Below, piece after piece: positions 42,298 through 51,359 of a DNA stretch of 64,000 bases. Every line of letters starts with the position of its first letter. Within the stretch, counting starts at the first letter, position 1. Under the pieces are notes generated by a model, which was not told the origin of the DNA, did not search any database, and was given only the letters and a program-made list of their open reading frames with translations. Source of the stretch: Pelotomaculum_C sp050950345 (GTDB taxonomy: Bacteria; Bacillota; Desulfotomaculia; Desulfotomaculales; Pelotomaculaceae); assembly GCA_050950345.1 (NCBI GenBank), contig JBMNHK010000002.1, positions 434,001 to 498,000 on the forward strand. The letters are read 5' to 3'. Both the position numbers and the translations under genes were made by a program.

Positions 42298-43167
42298 TCA
42301 GAGCCCGCGCAAGTATTCCGGCCGCAACATAGCCGGAGTGGCTAAACCTCTTTCTATCAGGGAAACCAGAGCATCACGATCCCGGTTTAAAACACCTTTG
42401 AGGGGTAAATAATTTGAGGCATGGTTGCTTCTGAAAACACAGTTGCTGAGATTAACATGCTCCAGCATTAATTTAAGCTCTTTTAGATCCTGCAAGGGGG
42501 TCATCAGTTTAAATTCGCCGCGTTGTACCTGATCGTAGAGTTTTGTCCCTTTAACCACCATCAAAGTCAGGGTGCTCAAATAATCCGGGTTGATGACGCT
42601 GACAACCTCTGCAGTCCTCAAAGCATGCTCCCGGGTCATGTCTACGCCGCCCAGGCCGCTTATTACCGTAATGGATAAAGTTAATCCTGCCTCTTTAATT
42701 CTATGGCAGGCCTTGATCATATCAGCTGCTGTGACGCCTTTTCTGACAAGCTTAAGCACAGCGTCGCTGCCACTTTCCAGGCCAAAGTAGACAATGCCCA
42801 GGCCTGCCTCCTTAAGAGCTATTAGTTCCTCCGGCTCTTTTTTTAATGCGTCCTGAGCTCCAGCATAGATGCCAACGCGCTCTAGATAAGGAAAATCGTT
42901 GTACAGTCTTTTTAGGATTTTAAGCAGAAGTTCGTTCTGGAGCATTAAAGCGTTGCCGTCTGCTAAAAATATTCTGTTGACACCATTTTTGTATCTGCCG
43001 GCAGATATGATGTCCGCTTCGATCTCCGGCCAGGATTTGACTCTGAATTTTTTATCTTTGTAGGCACTACAAAAAGTGCAGGTATTGTTTGAGCACCCAA
43101 CCGTTACTTGCAGAATAAGGCTGCCGGCTTCACTGGGCGGACGAAATATTGCTCCTTCATAATTCAT
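42298..43167 (-). CDS. Radical SAM protein, CX4CX2C type
   Basis: Protein of 289 residues. The cluster motif is CSNNTCTFC near residue 25, a CX4CX2C spacing seen in one radical SAM subgroup rather than the common CX3CX2C. The barrel is indicated by RIFLADGNALML, IYFGLESGSDAVLKLVRKG and VISGLGG. It would cleave S-adenosylmethionine reductively; the substrate is unknown. It faces the OFA carrier gene and is divergent from the hydroxylase operon with a 938-base spacer between. The start ATG follows GGAGGTG. Confidence 0.87.
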   Translation of the reverse strand: MNYEGAIFRPPSEAGSLILQVTVGCSNNTCTFCSAYKDKKFRVKSWPEIEADIISAGRYKNGVNRIFLADGNALMLQNELLLKILKRLYNDFPYLERVGIYAGAQDALKKEPEELIALKEAGLGIVYFGLESGSDAVLKLVRKGVTAADMIKACHRIKEAGLTLSITVISGLGGVDMTREHALRTAEVVSVINPDYLSTLTLMVVKGTKLYDQVQRGEFKLMTPLQDLKELKLMLEHVNLSNCVFRSNHASNYLPLKGVLNRDRDALVSLIERGLATPAMLRPEYLRGL

Positions 43168-44105
43168 AAAGAATTACACCTCCAAAAGATTCATTTGTTA
43201 ATCCAGGTTTTAAACTTCAAATATCATCACCTATTGCTGGGCACCCGGAATATTGTGATGCTCTTGCTGCCATAAGACAGGTAGTGATGCGGGATGCATT
43301 TGAGTTTATTGTTCTAATGAAAAGCTGTGCCCAAAATCTGTACATGTAGATTGGATCGGTTTTTTTATATAATATTCAGTGTCCCTGTTGTTCTATAATA
43401 AATCATCTGCCTGTTTCAGGCAACTCAATGTCAATATGCCTCCTTACTAAATCGCTTGTTCAAAAAATATCGTTGTAATTTTCACTTAATTTTAGTGCTT
43501 GTGCCTTAAAAACAGGAAATATCGGCGTTAAGACCAGCAAACAAATACTCTAAAGTCAAGTATAACCTGTTGATTAAGACTAAAATAAACTTGATCTTTT
43601 ATATGTGGTGCTATACAATACTATAAGGATTCACTATGCAGACAAGTCGTGCTCATAAACAAAGCTTATCGAATGAACAAGTATAGCTTATGCTTCTTAA
43701 GTCGTGTTGTATATTACGCAAGCTGTGATTAAAAGTATTATTTTTAACAAGATTGGTTAATTCTACAACCGATTAATTTTTAAGTATACTACTATAGACT
43801 ATAATTGTTTTTCGTGTTTTGTATGTTGCCATAGAGTAAGTGTTATTCAGTACAAACAACTAACAGCCTATGGCAGGATATGAAAAATAGCATGCTTCAT
43901 TTTCATTTTGGTTTACCAGGTTTAGGATTATATTCTTTTTGCGTTGAGCCCTGGATGAATAGTTGACTGATTAATCAAAAATAATCAAAAACATCCTGGG
44001 GTTGAGCAAACGAAGGGGGAATGTCCAAGACAGAAAAATGAAAGAAATGTCTGCAGTAGTGAATCATCGAGCATTGGTAAGTATATGAAGGAGGTGGCTT
44101 ATTAA
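43168..44105. other. Long intergenic region upstream of the molybdenum hydroxylase operon, no gene seen
   Basis: No ORF here has a ribosome binding site or family likeness. Near its right end, ccctggatg (about 43950) and catcctggg (about 43992) form a 9-bp stem with one mismatch, followed by AGGAGGTGG at the operon start. A candidate -10 and regulator site lies at 43784-43805. The sequence is very AT-rich, and the left half may be decayed coding DNA. Confidence 0.4.
43784..43805 (+). promoter_or_regulatory. Candidate regulator site and -10 box of the molybdenum hydroxylase operon
   Basis: TATACTACTATA at 43785-43796 is immediately followed by a TATAAT at 43800-43805. The 12-mer is identical to that at 52916-52927 and is the complement of that at 42097-42108. 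Transcription from here would give a leader of about 290 bases. No clear -35 is present, which would suit a regulated promoter. Confidence 0.45.
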
Positions 44106-44990
44106 ATGTCGTATCCGAAGCCTTTTGAGTATGTAGCCCCGCAGACGCCTGCTGAAGCATATGAAGTGTTAGCACGTCTGGGCGACAAGGCTAAGATTTT
44201 AGCTGGTGGTACCGACCTGATTATCTTGATGAAGGACAAGATCGTAAGCCCGGAATATGTGGTTGATATTACCAACATCAAAGAGTTCGAGGGCATCAAG
44301 TATGAGCCGGGCAAAGGTATGGAAATTGGTGCAACCACCAAGAACTCAGAGATTCAATTCTCCGAAATCGTTCAAGAAAAATATCCTGCTTTAGCTTATG
44401 CCTGTGGTGAGATTGGTTCCTCCGCAGTTAGGAACATGGGCACCATTGGCGGTAACAGCTGTAACGCTTCTCCCTCAGCTGAAACCCCAGGACCGCTGAT
44501 TGCTTATGGCGCAACTGTAGTAATAGGTAGCGCAAGCGGTGAAAGAGAACTGCCTCTTGAAGACTTCATCCTTGGTGTCAGGAATATCGACCTCCAACCA
44601 GGCGAAATACTGACTAAATTCAAGCTTCCTGAGCCCTCCCCCAAAATGGTAGCCAAGTATGCTTACATGGGTGCCAGGGACGCCAACGAAATCGACTGTG
44701 TCAATATGGCCGTTGCGATGGAGCTGGAAGACGACAAGCAGACCATTAAGAGTGTCAAGCTGATCTTGGGTTCCGTATTCATCAAGCCGCTGGTCTCCAC
44801 GCGTGTACCTGACCTGTTAACAGGACAGAAACTCACCGATGAGCTGGTGCAAGCAGCAGCTGAAGCAGCTCAGGCTGAAGCGAAGCCCATCAGCGACGTA
44901 CGTGCCTCCGCCGAATATCGTACCGAGATCGTCGGTGCGCTGGCCCGCAGGTTACTGAAAGAGGCGTATGCCGCCGCTCAGGAGGTGTAA
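44106..44990 (+). CDS. Molybdenum hydroxylase, FAD-binding subunit
   Basis: Protein of 294 residues of the CoxM/XdhB type. FAD contacts are in KILAGGTDLIILMKDK near residue 32 and the SSAVRNMGTIGGNSCNASPSA segment near 105. It passes electrons from the iron-sulfur subunit to an acceptor. The extra [4Fe-4S]-binding insertion characteristic of the matching subunit of 4-hydroxybenzoyl-CoA reductase is not present, so this is more likely a xanthine- or nicotinate-dehydrogenase-type hydroxylase. The ATG follows AAGGAGGTGG. First gene of a three-gene operon. Confidence 0.92.
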   Translation: MSYPKPFEYVAPQTPAEAYEVLARLGDKAKILAGGTDLIILMKDKIVSPEYVVDITNIKEFEGIKYEPGKGMEIGATTKNSEIQFSEIVQEKYPALAYACGEIGSSAVRNMGTIGGNSCNASPSAETPGPLIAYGATVVIGSASGERELPLEDFILGVRNIDLQPGEILTKFKLPEPSPKMVAKYAYMGARDANEIDCVNMAVAMELEDDKQTIKSVKLILGSVFIKPLVSTRVPDLLTGQKLTDELVQAAAEAAQAEAKPISDVRASAEYRTEIVGALARRLLKEAYAAAQEV

Positions 44991-44993
44991 GTG

Positions 44994-45464
44994 ATGAAAA
45001 AACTGATTACTCTCAATGTCAATGGACGTGACTATGACGTAGCGATCAGCCACAGAGATCTGCTGGTTGACGTGCTCCGTAAAAAGTTAGGTCTCACCGG
45101 AACCAAAAAAGGTTGTGGCGCAGCTGACTGCGGCGCTTGCACCGTGAATATCGACGGCAAAAACGTGATGTCCTGCATCACTCTAGCCATCACATGCGAA
45201 GGCAAAAAGATCACTACCGTTGAAGGGTTGCAAAATCCTGACGGCACAATGAACCCGCTGCAGGAAGCTTTTGTTAATAAAGGCGCTATTCAATGCGGTT
45301 TCTGCACCCCGGGTATGTTGATGGCCGCAACTGCGCTGCTCAATAGGAATCCGAAGCCTTCCACTTATGAAATCAAGCACGAAATGGCCGGCAACCTCTG
45401 CCGTTGCACCGGCTACAAGAGGATTTTAATGGCTATTGAACATGTTGTTGAGGGGGTGAAGTAA
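44994..45464 (+). CDS. Molybdenum hydroxylase, [2Fe-2S] subunit
   Basis: Protein of 156 residues with the two [2Fe-2S] clusters of the family: the plant-type cluster in GCGAADCGACTVNIDG and C in VMSC, and the helical-domain cluster in QCGFCTPGM and NLCRCTGYK. It wires the molybdenum site to the FAD subunit. I use the ATG at 44994, spaced from GGAGGTG at about 44981; a GTG three bases earlier is possible. Its stop overlaps the next start by one base. Confidence 0.94.
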   Translation: MKKLITLNVNGRDYDVAISHRDLLVDVLRKKLGLTGTKKGCGAADCGACTVNIDGKNVMSCITLAITCEGKKITTVEGLQNPDGTMNPLQEAFVNKGAIQCGFCTPGMLMAATALLNRNPKPSTYEIKHEMAGNLCRCTGYKRILMAIEHVVEGVK

Positions 45465-47932
45465 TGGCTGAAGAAAGATACAATCCTGGCGCTCTGGATA
45501 GGCCCTGGGATCAAAGGCAAGCACAAGAACGTGAAGGTATTCCCAGTTATGTGGATGAGAGACGGTTTACCCAGGTTGGGAGAAGCATGCCCAGGATAGA
45601 CGGCCCAGCCAAAGCTAAAGGTGAAGCAATATACACTGACGACATGGTTTTACCGGGTATGATTTACGGTAAGATCAAGCGTTGCACAGAATATGCCCAC
45701 GCTAGAATTAAGAAAATCGACTGCAGTAAAGCTCTGGCCATGCCTGGCGTTCTGGCAGTATTAACCGGTGATGAGGCTCCCAATAAGTGGGGTATTGTTC
45801 CTCAATCAGCTAACGAGACTGCTCTGGCCGTGGACAAAGTGCGTTTTTACGGTGAAGGCGTAGCAGCTGTAGCCGCTATTGATGAAGAAACTGCCGAAGC
45901 AGCTCTTGAGCTCATCGAAGTAGAATACGAGCCCCTGCCGGTAATGCTGGATCCCTTTACATCCCTGGCTCGTGCCAGTGAGCCGGATTGCCAGATCCAT
46001 GCTGATAAACCTGACAACATTATGCACCAGGGTATTCAGAAGTATGGCGATCCTGAAGCTGCATTTAAAGAGTGCGAAGAGAACGGTTATATTTTTGAAA
46101 GACAATACAGCACCGGCCGCCCGCAGCAGGGCTACATTGAGCCGATGTCTGCCCTGGCCAGTTATGACACCCAGAGCGGACAGCTGCACCTGTGGGCCAG
46201 CAGCCAGGTACCTCACTACCTGCACCGCCAGATGGCCATTGTTATGGAAATGCCCATGAGCAAGATCCGTGTTACCCTGCCTACAGTGGGCGGCGGATTC
46301 GGCGGTAAGGGCGAGGCTGCTTCCTCCGAGTTTGTGGCTTGCTTGCTGTCCCGTAAGACTGGTCGTCCGGTTAAGGTGACTTACGAGCGTGACGAAGTCT
46401 TCTACACCAGTAAAGGACGTCACCCATGCTACATGAAGATCAAAATGGGTGTGGACAAAGACGGCTACATCAAGGCTGTTGAGTTTGACAACACCATGGA
46501 CAAGGGTGCTTATGCCGGTTGGGGTGTCGTGGTTATGTTCTACACCGCTTCCATGGTGCACCTGCCATACAAAGTGCCTCACGTATTTACCAAGGTTAGA
46601 AACGTCTATACCAACAAGCCCAGCTGCGGCGCTCACCGCGGTCTCGGCGGCGTGCAACCCAGGTTTGCCCTGGAAGTCATGATGGAAGAAATCGCTGATG
46701 AACTGGGTATGAGCCCGTTAGAGTTTAAACTGAAGAACGCTGTGGAGTCCGGCTATACAGCAGCTAACAACATGTACGTACCGCACACTGAGTATAAGAG
46801 ATGTCTGCAGGTTGCTGCTGAAAAATCCGGTTACATGGAAAAACGCGGTAAGTTGCCGTTTGGTAAGGGCATCGGCCTGGCTGGTGGTTACTACATCTCC
46901 GGTACTGCCTACACCCTGTATCAGTCTTACAAGCCGCACACATCAGTGACGATCCGTATCGACACCGAAGGTGGCGTGACCCTGTTATGCGCTGCTGCTG
47001 AAATCGGCCAGGGTTGTAACACGGCCATGGCTCAGATGGCAGCTGAAGCACTGGGTATACATGCTGAAGATGTCCACGTACAAACAGGTGATACCGAAAT
47101 CGGCAGCTTTGACCTGGGCAGCTTTGCCAGCCGCTTGACTTATGCCTCCGGTGCAGCTATCCTGGAAGCTGCTAAAGAGATTAACCTGAAGCTCAAGATC
47201 CTGGCCGGCGGAATACTTGGTTGCCGTGCCGACCAACTGATGATCAAGGACCGCAAGATCGTCTCCATGTTCGAGCCCAGGTTCAACATGGATTGGGAAG
47301 AATGCGTACAGAGATACATCAACTCCTATGGCGCTATCGTAGCGATTGGCCACTTCTCCCCGCCGCGTCGTAAAGGTATCGACCTTTATACCGGCAAACG
47401 GGTACAAGGCGCTAACATCGGTCACTCGCCTACATTTGGTTTCAGCTGCCAGATACACGAAGTTGAAGTGGATACTGAGACCGGTCGCATCTATGTGAAG
47501 AAAGTGACCGAAGCCGGTGACGTTGGACAGCCGGTTAACCCGATGGCTGTTGACGGTCAGGTGGAAGGCTCCATCGTGAAGAACATGGGTGCTGCTCTGT
47601 ACGAAGAGATGCAGTTTGACGAAGACGGCAAACACTTGAACCCGAACTTCCACGACTACAAACTGCCGACATTCATGGAATTGCCTGAGCTGGACACCAA
47701 TATGGTGGATGCTTATGACCCGACTGCTCCGTTTGGCGTAAAAGAAACTGGTGAAGGCGCTGTTCAGCCTACCTTCCCGGCCATCAACAACGCTGTATAC
47801 GATGCAATCGGTGTAAGGTTCAATAGTGTTCCTATTACGCCGGAAATGGTACTCAATGCGTTAAAAGAGAAGAAAGAAAAAGGCGTCGACAAGCTGCGTT
47901 ACAATACTCCATGGCCCGGTCCACAAAAGTAA
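45464..47932 (+). CDS. Molybdenum hydroxylase, molybdopterin-binding catalytic subunit
   Basis: Catalytic subunit of 822 residues. The a/b hammerhead domain begins GRSMPRIDGPAKAKGEAIYT near residue 40. Cofactor-binding loops are VGGGFGGKGEAASSE near 275, GAHRGLGGVQPRFALE near 388 and AAEIGQGCNTAMAQM near 508. The catalytic glutamate is in GVKETGEGAVQP near 757. It hydroxylates a heterocycle, aromatic thioester or aldehyde with water-derived oxygen. A YqeB/YqeC-containing maturation operon downstream suggests a labile selenium ligand. Which substrate is used cannot be read; the neighbouring ligases make an aromatic acid pathway plausible. Confidence 0.92.
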   Translation: MAEERYNPGALDRPWDQRQAQEREGIPSYVDERRFTQVGRSMPRIDGPAKAKGEAIYTDDMVLPGMIYGKIKRCTEYAHARIKKIDCSKALAMPGVLAVLTGDEAPNKWGIVPQSANETALAVDKVRFYGEGVAAVAAIDEETAEAALELIEVEYEPLPVMLDPFTSLARASEPDCQIHADKPDNIMHQGIQKYGDPEAAFKECEENGYIFERQYSTGRPQQGYIEPMSALASYDTQSGQLHLWASSQVPHYLHRQMAIVMEMPMSKIRVTLPTVGGGFGGKGEAASSEFVACLLSRKTGRPVKVTYERDEVFYTSKGRHPCYMKIKMGVDKDGYIKAVEFDNTMDKGAYAGWGVVVMFYTASMVHLPYKVPHVFTKVRNVYTNKPSCGAHRGLGGVQPRFALEVMMEEIADELGMSPLEFKLKNAVESGYTAANNMYVPHTEYKRCLQVAAEKSGYMEKRGKLPFGKGIGLAGGYYISGTAYTLYQSYKPHTSVTIRIDTEGGVTLLCAAAEIGQGCNTAMAQMAAEALGIHAEDVHVQTGDTEIGSFDLGSFASRLTYASGAAILEAAKEINLKLKILAGGILGCRADQLMIKDRKIVSMFEPRFNMDWEECVQRYINSYGAIVAIGHFSPPRRKGIDLYTGKRVQGANIGHSPTFGFSCQIHEVEVDTETGRIYVKKVTEAGDVGQPVNPMAVDGQVEGSIVKNMGAALYEEMQFDEDGKHLNPNFHDYKLPTFMELPELDTNMVDAYDPTAPFGVKETGEGAVQPTFPAINNAVYDAIGVRFNSVPITPEMVLNALKEKKEKGVDKLRYNTPWPGPQK

Positions 47933-47994
47933 TCAGGTCAATTGAGTATTAGCGACAATAAATTTGTCCGCCTAAAGAGTCATATTGCAAGTTG

Positions 47995-48035
47995 TTTGCG
48001 GCAACGGCATCAAGCCGTTGCCGCAAATTATTTTG
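47995..48035 (+). terminator. Terminator of the molybdenum hydroxylase operon
   Basis: A perfect 14-bp stem (tttgcggcaacggc and complement, 5-base loop) is followed by TTATTTTG, 60 bases after the stop codon. Confidence 0.85.
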
Positions 48036-48077
48036 TGCAGATTTAACTGTGTGGGAAATAAAGAATACCATTAAATA

Positions 48078-48106
48078 TTGACATACTACGTTGCATGTCT
48101 TATGAT
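48078..48106 (+). promoter_or_regulatory. Sigma-A type promoter of the hydroxylase maturation operon
   Basis: TTGACA at 48078-48083, a 17-base spacer and TATGAT at 48101-48106 make a near-consensus promoter just after the upstream terminator. It gives a leader of roughly 210 bases before the MoeA-like gene, in which I see no known riboswitch. Confidence 0.7.
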
Positions 48107-48324
48107 TGTCTTTAATAAGGGTTTAAATAGTAACTGAATTTATTAATACGTCATAAAAATGAAAAAATAAAAATATGTTTTGCCATTATTTTTGTTGTTG
48201 AACAATTTCTCTAAATCACTACATATATCAATTATTGGTAGGTTTAAGGGTGTATTATAGATTCTTTAACTAGCAAGTTTAGCCGCATAAATTTCAAGCT
48301 TAATGTCATTCGGGGAGTGAAAAC

Positions 48325-49359
48325 ATGAAATCACAGACAATTAGAGTTGAGGATGCAGTTGGGAAGGTAATCAGCCATGATATCACACAAATTGTCAGGG
48401 GAGAGACCAAGGCGGCGCTTTTTAAGAAAGGTCATGTCATCAAACAGGAAGACGTGCCGGAACTTTTGAAGTTGGGCAAGGAGAATATTTTTATCCTTGA
48501 ACTTGAAGAAAATGATGTCCATGAGGATGAGGCAGGCATCAGGCTGGGTAATGCAGTCAAAGGTGAGGGCGTTTACTGGACAGGCCCCAGAGAAAGCAGG
48601 GTAAACTTTTTTGCTGAGCATGACGGATTATTAAAAATCAATATACCCGCCCTGGAAGCCATCAATGACTTGCCGGATGTGATCTTATCCACATTGCCTA
48701 ATAACATAGTAGTTAAAAAAGGTGAGATGCTGGCAGGGACAAAAGTGATACCGCTGGTGGTGCCTGAGGAAACGGTAACGACTGCGGAGAATATCTGCCG
48801 CGAGGCCGGTTGGGTGCTCAAAGTCCTGCCTTTTCGTAAAAGCAAAGTAGGTGCGGTGATAACCGGCAGTGAAGTTTACAAAAAAAGAATCAGAGATGGC
48901 TTTGGCCCGGTGATAACTGAAAAAGTTGAATCCTTCGGTTCGGAAATATTGAGACTGGAATTTGCGCCGGACGATGTGGAATTAATAGCCTCAAAAATAA
49001 AGAAAATGGCAGATGACGGAGCTGATATCATCTTCGTAACTGGTGGCATGTCGGTAGATCCGGACGATCTCACACCTAATGCTATTCGATTAGCAGGAGC
49101 TCAGGTGGAAAAATACGGAGCTGCGGCGCTGCCGGGAGCGATGTTTATGCTGGCCTACTTAGATGACGTTCCCATTATGGGTATTCCTGCTTGCGGCATG
49201 TTCTTTAAAATAACTATTGTGGATTTAATACTGCCCAGGCTGCTGGCAGGTGAGCGGGTCACCCGCAAAGATATCGTAGCTTTGGCTTGCGGCGGGCTCT
49301 GCAGGTCGTGCGCCGCATGTGCCTATCCTAACTGTACCTTCGGTAAAGGTTCTCGTTGA
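48325..49359 (+). CDS. MoeA-like molybdopterin-binding protein with C-terminal cysteine cluster
   Basis: Protein of 344 residues. The central MoCF-type molybdopterin-binding domain shows VGAVITGSEVYKKRIRDGFGP near 178 and FVTGGMSVDPDD near 238, and the GIPACGMFFK segment near 290. It resembles MoeA-related proteins found next to molybdenum hydroxylase genes rather than housekeeping MoeA. The last 25 residues have five or six cysteines (CGGLCRSCAACAYPNC), probably a metal or cluster site. Likely role: loading or modification of the cofactor for the upstream enzyme. ATG behind GGGGAGTG. Confidence 0.82.
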   Translation: MKSQTIRVEDAVGKVISHDITQIVRGETKAALFKKGHVIKQEDVPELLKLGKENIFILELEENDVHEDEAGIRLGNAVKGEGVYWTGPRESRVNFFAEHDGLLKINIPALEAINDLPDVILSTLPNNIVVKKGEMLAGTKVIPLVVPEETVTTAENICREAGWVLKVLPFRKSKVGAVITGSEVYKKRIRDGFGPVITEKVESFGSEILRLEFAPDDVELIASKIKKMADDGADIIFVTGGMSVDPDDLTPNAIRLAGAQVEKYGAAALPGAMFMLAYLDDVPIMGIPACGMFFKITIVDLILPRLLAGERVTRKDIVALACGGLCRSCAACAYPNCTFGKGSR

Positions 49360-49393
49360 GAGATAAGGGGTGAAATACTGGAGGATTAATGAT

Positions 49394-50530
49394 ATGGCAA
49401 TCAAGCTGGAACCAGGTGTGGCGATAGTAACTGTGATTGGTCAGGAGAATCTTTCTGACGGCATCGTTGGGCAAAAGCAGATCTTTAATCCTGATGGCAC
49501 AGGCCGGACAGGCAATATAGAGTTGCCCTGGTTGGAAGCGGAAGTAGCAAATTATATCAAAAATGATCTTTCTTATGGTAGTCTAAAGCAGATAACTGTA
49601 GCCAATCCGGATAAGCAGGTGGAGAGGGCGACGGTTATGATTGACCCTTATCTGCCACCTTATGAACTAGTCATCTTAGGGGGCGGGCATATTGCTGTGC
49701 CTCTAGTTAAAATCGGCAAGATACTTGGTTACCAGGTTACGGTAATGGACGACCGGCAGAATTTTGCTACACCGCAGCGTTTTCCCGAGGCGGATCGCAC
49801 AATATGCTGCGCCTTTAGTGATATCGAAAAACATATAAGTTTTGGTCCCATGAGCAGTGTGGTAATTGTTACACGGGGTCCCGAGTATGACCAGGAATGC
49901 TTGCGCCGGTTAATAAAATATAATCTGGCATACGTCGGAATGATTGGCAGCCGGCGTAAAATTAAGCTGGTCAGGGACTTGTTGCTGGAGGACGGCATTC
50001 CTGCAGAAAAATTGGAGCAAGTCCATATGCCGGTGGGTTTGGATATAGGCGCTCAGACTCCCGGGGAGGTAGCCGTTAGTATTGCCGCGGAAATACTTAA
50101 AGAACGCCGTGGGGGTAGTACACATTCCTTAAAAGACTATAATCCACAAAGATCTACGGGAGAAACTTCGGATTTGCTGACCTCTTCCGACAGGGAGGTA
50201 TTACACAAAACACTTACAATGGCAGAAACACCTGCTGCTTTGGCTACTATCGTCAATACCATGGGTTCCACTCCCCGTAAAGCAGGTTCAAGGATGCTCG
50301 TTTATGAAGACGGCAGGATGGTTGGAACCATAGGCGGAGGTAGCGGCGAGGCGGAAGTAGCAATGGCTGCGCTAGGCGTAATTGACACTAATGTCCCCTG
50401 TTTGAAAAAAGTAGCTGTAACTGCCGGCACCGCTAACCTGGAAGGTAGTAGCCTAGGTGGAATTATGGAGGTATTTATCGAGCCGGCAGGGGCCTTTAAT
50501 AGCGCTCTCAATGGAGGTGGAAGAATATGA
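49394..50530 (+). CDS. xdhC: XdhC/CoxI family molybdenum hydroxylase maturation protein, rearranged domains
   Basis: Protein of 378 residues from the ATG at 49394 (GGAGG 10 bases upstream); an in-frame GTG at 49370 is less likely. A weakly conserved XdhC-like N-terminal region (residues 1-90) is followed by a Rossmann domain (LVILGGGHIAVPLVKIGKILGY; VGMIGSRRKIKLVRDLL) and then a clear XdhC_CoxI domain (ALATIVNTMGSTPRKAGSRM; GTIGGGSGEAEV). Most XdhC proteins have the CoxI domain first and only once. XdhC binds and sulfurates or protects the cofactor before insertion. It overlaps yqeB by 4 bases. Confidence 0.85.
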   Translation: MAIKLEPGVAIVTVIGQENLSDGIVGQKQIFNPDGTGRTGNIELPWLEAEVANYIKNDLSYGSLKQITVANPDKQVERATVMIDPYLPPYELVILGGGHIAVPLVKIGKILGYQVTVMDDRQNFATPQRFPEADRTICCAFSDIEKHISFGPMSSVVIVTRGPEYDQECLRRLIKYNLAYVGMIGSRRKIKLVRDLLLEDGIPAEKLEQVHMPVGLDIGAQTPGEVAVSIAAEILKERRGGSTHSLKDYNPQRSTGETSDLLTSSDREVLHKTLTMAETPAALATIVNTMGSTPRKAGSRMLVYEDGRMVGTIGGGSGEAEVAMAALGVIDTNVPCLKKVAVTAGTANLEGSSLGGIMEVFIEPAGAFNSALNGGGRI

Positions 50531-51330
50531 CTAATAATAAACCATTGGCAATAATAAGAGGAGCAGGCGATCTGGCTTCAGGTGTCGCCTATCGCCTTTA
50601 TAATAGTGGTGTGGATGTAATCATGACTGAAATCAGTAAGCCCCTGGTTGTAAGGAGGACGGTATCTTTTGCTGAGGCTGTTTACGAGGGTAAAGTTGTC
50701 GTTGAGGGGATCGAGGCAAGGCTTGTGGCTACTGTTGAAGAGGCGATGAACTTGCTTGAGCAGAGGGTTATTCCCATCCTGATCGATCCCGAAGGTAATG
50801 TTATTAAGCAAACCTCTCCCACAGTAGTTGTGGACGCCAGAATGGCCAAGCGTAATCTGGGCACTGCTATACAGGATGCCCGGCTGGTCATAGGACTGGG
50901 GCCTGGTTTTACTGCCGGCCAGGATGTGCATGCTGTTATTGAAACCTGTAGAGGCCACCGTCTGGGCAGGGTCATCTATAAAGGTACTGCCATTCCCGAT
51001 ACCGCAACGCCGGGTGCCGTAGATGGCTATACTCTCGAACGGTTACTAAGAGCGCCAGCTGACGGAATCATGGCGCCGCAGCGAAACATAGGCGAGCGGG
51101 TGGAAAAGGGCGATCTGGTAGCTTTAGTCGGTGAAGCGCCGGTGTATGCAGGCATGTCAGGATTAATACGGGGTATGCTTAAAGAGGGTGTTGCAGTGCC
51201 TAAAGGGACAAAGATTGGCGATATAGACCCGCGTATTGATGCCGAGTATGATACAATCTCAGATAAGGCCCTTGCTATAGGCGGAGGAGTATTAGAGGCG
51301 GTCTATCATCACCTAAACAGTATCCATTAG
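50527..51330 (+). CDS. yqeB: Selenium-dependent molybdenum hydroxylase system protein YqeB
   Basis: Protein of 267 residues of the YqeB/EF2563 family. The opening IIRGAGDLASGVAYRLYNSG resembles a nucleotide-binding Rossmann loop; later segments VIGLGPGFTAGQDVHAVIET and KGDLVALVGEAPVYAGMSG are family-typical. The family was defined by co-occurrence with selenium-dependent molybdenum hydroxylases and selD. Its presence is the main argument that the hydroxylase here carries a labile selenium. The ATG overlaps the end of xdhC (ATGA). Confidence 0.88.
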   Translation: MTNNKPLAIIRGAGDLASGVAYRLYNSGVDVIMTEISKPLVVRRTVSFAEAVYEGKVVVEGIEARLVATVEEAMNLLEQRVIPILIDPEGNVIKQTSPTVVVDARMAKRNLGTAIQDARLVIGLGPGFTAGQDVHAVIETCRGHRLGRVIYKGTAIPDTATPGAVDGYTLERLLRAPADGIMAPQRNIGERVEKGDLVALVGEAPVYAGMSGLIRGMLKEGVAVPKGTKIGDIDPRIDAEYDTISDKALAIGGGVLEAVYHHLNSIH

Positions 51331-51359
51331 ACAGGCTTGATAGGCAGAAGGAGCGCCGC

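Noticed and set aside
45806..46657. 283-residue open frame antisense to the molybdopterin subunit gene
   Set aside because: It has no ribosome binding site and no family likeness, and lies wholly within a well-supported gene; the openness follows from codon use of the sense strand. The same holds for other antisense frames over hydA and hydB.
44106..47932. Assignment as 4-hydroxybenzoyl-CoA reductase
   Set aside because: The FAD subunit lacks the cysteine-containing insertion for the extra [4Fe-4S] cluster that defines that enzyme.
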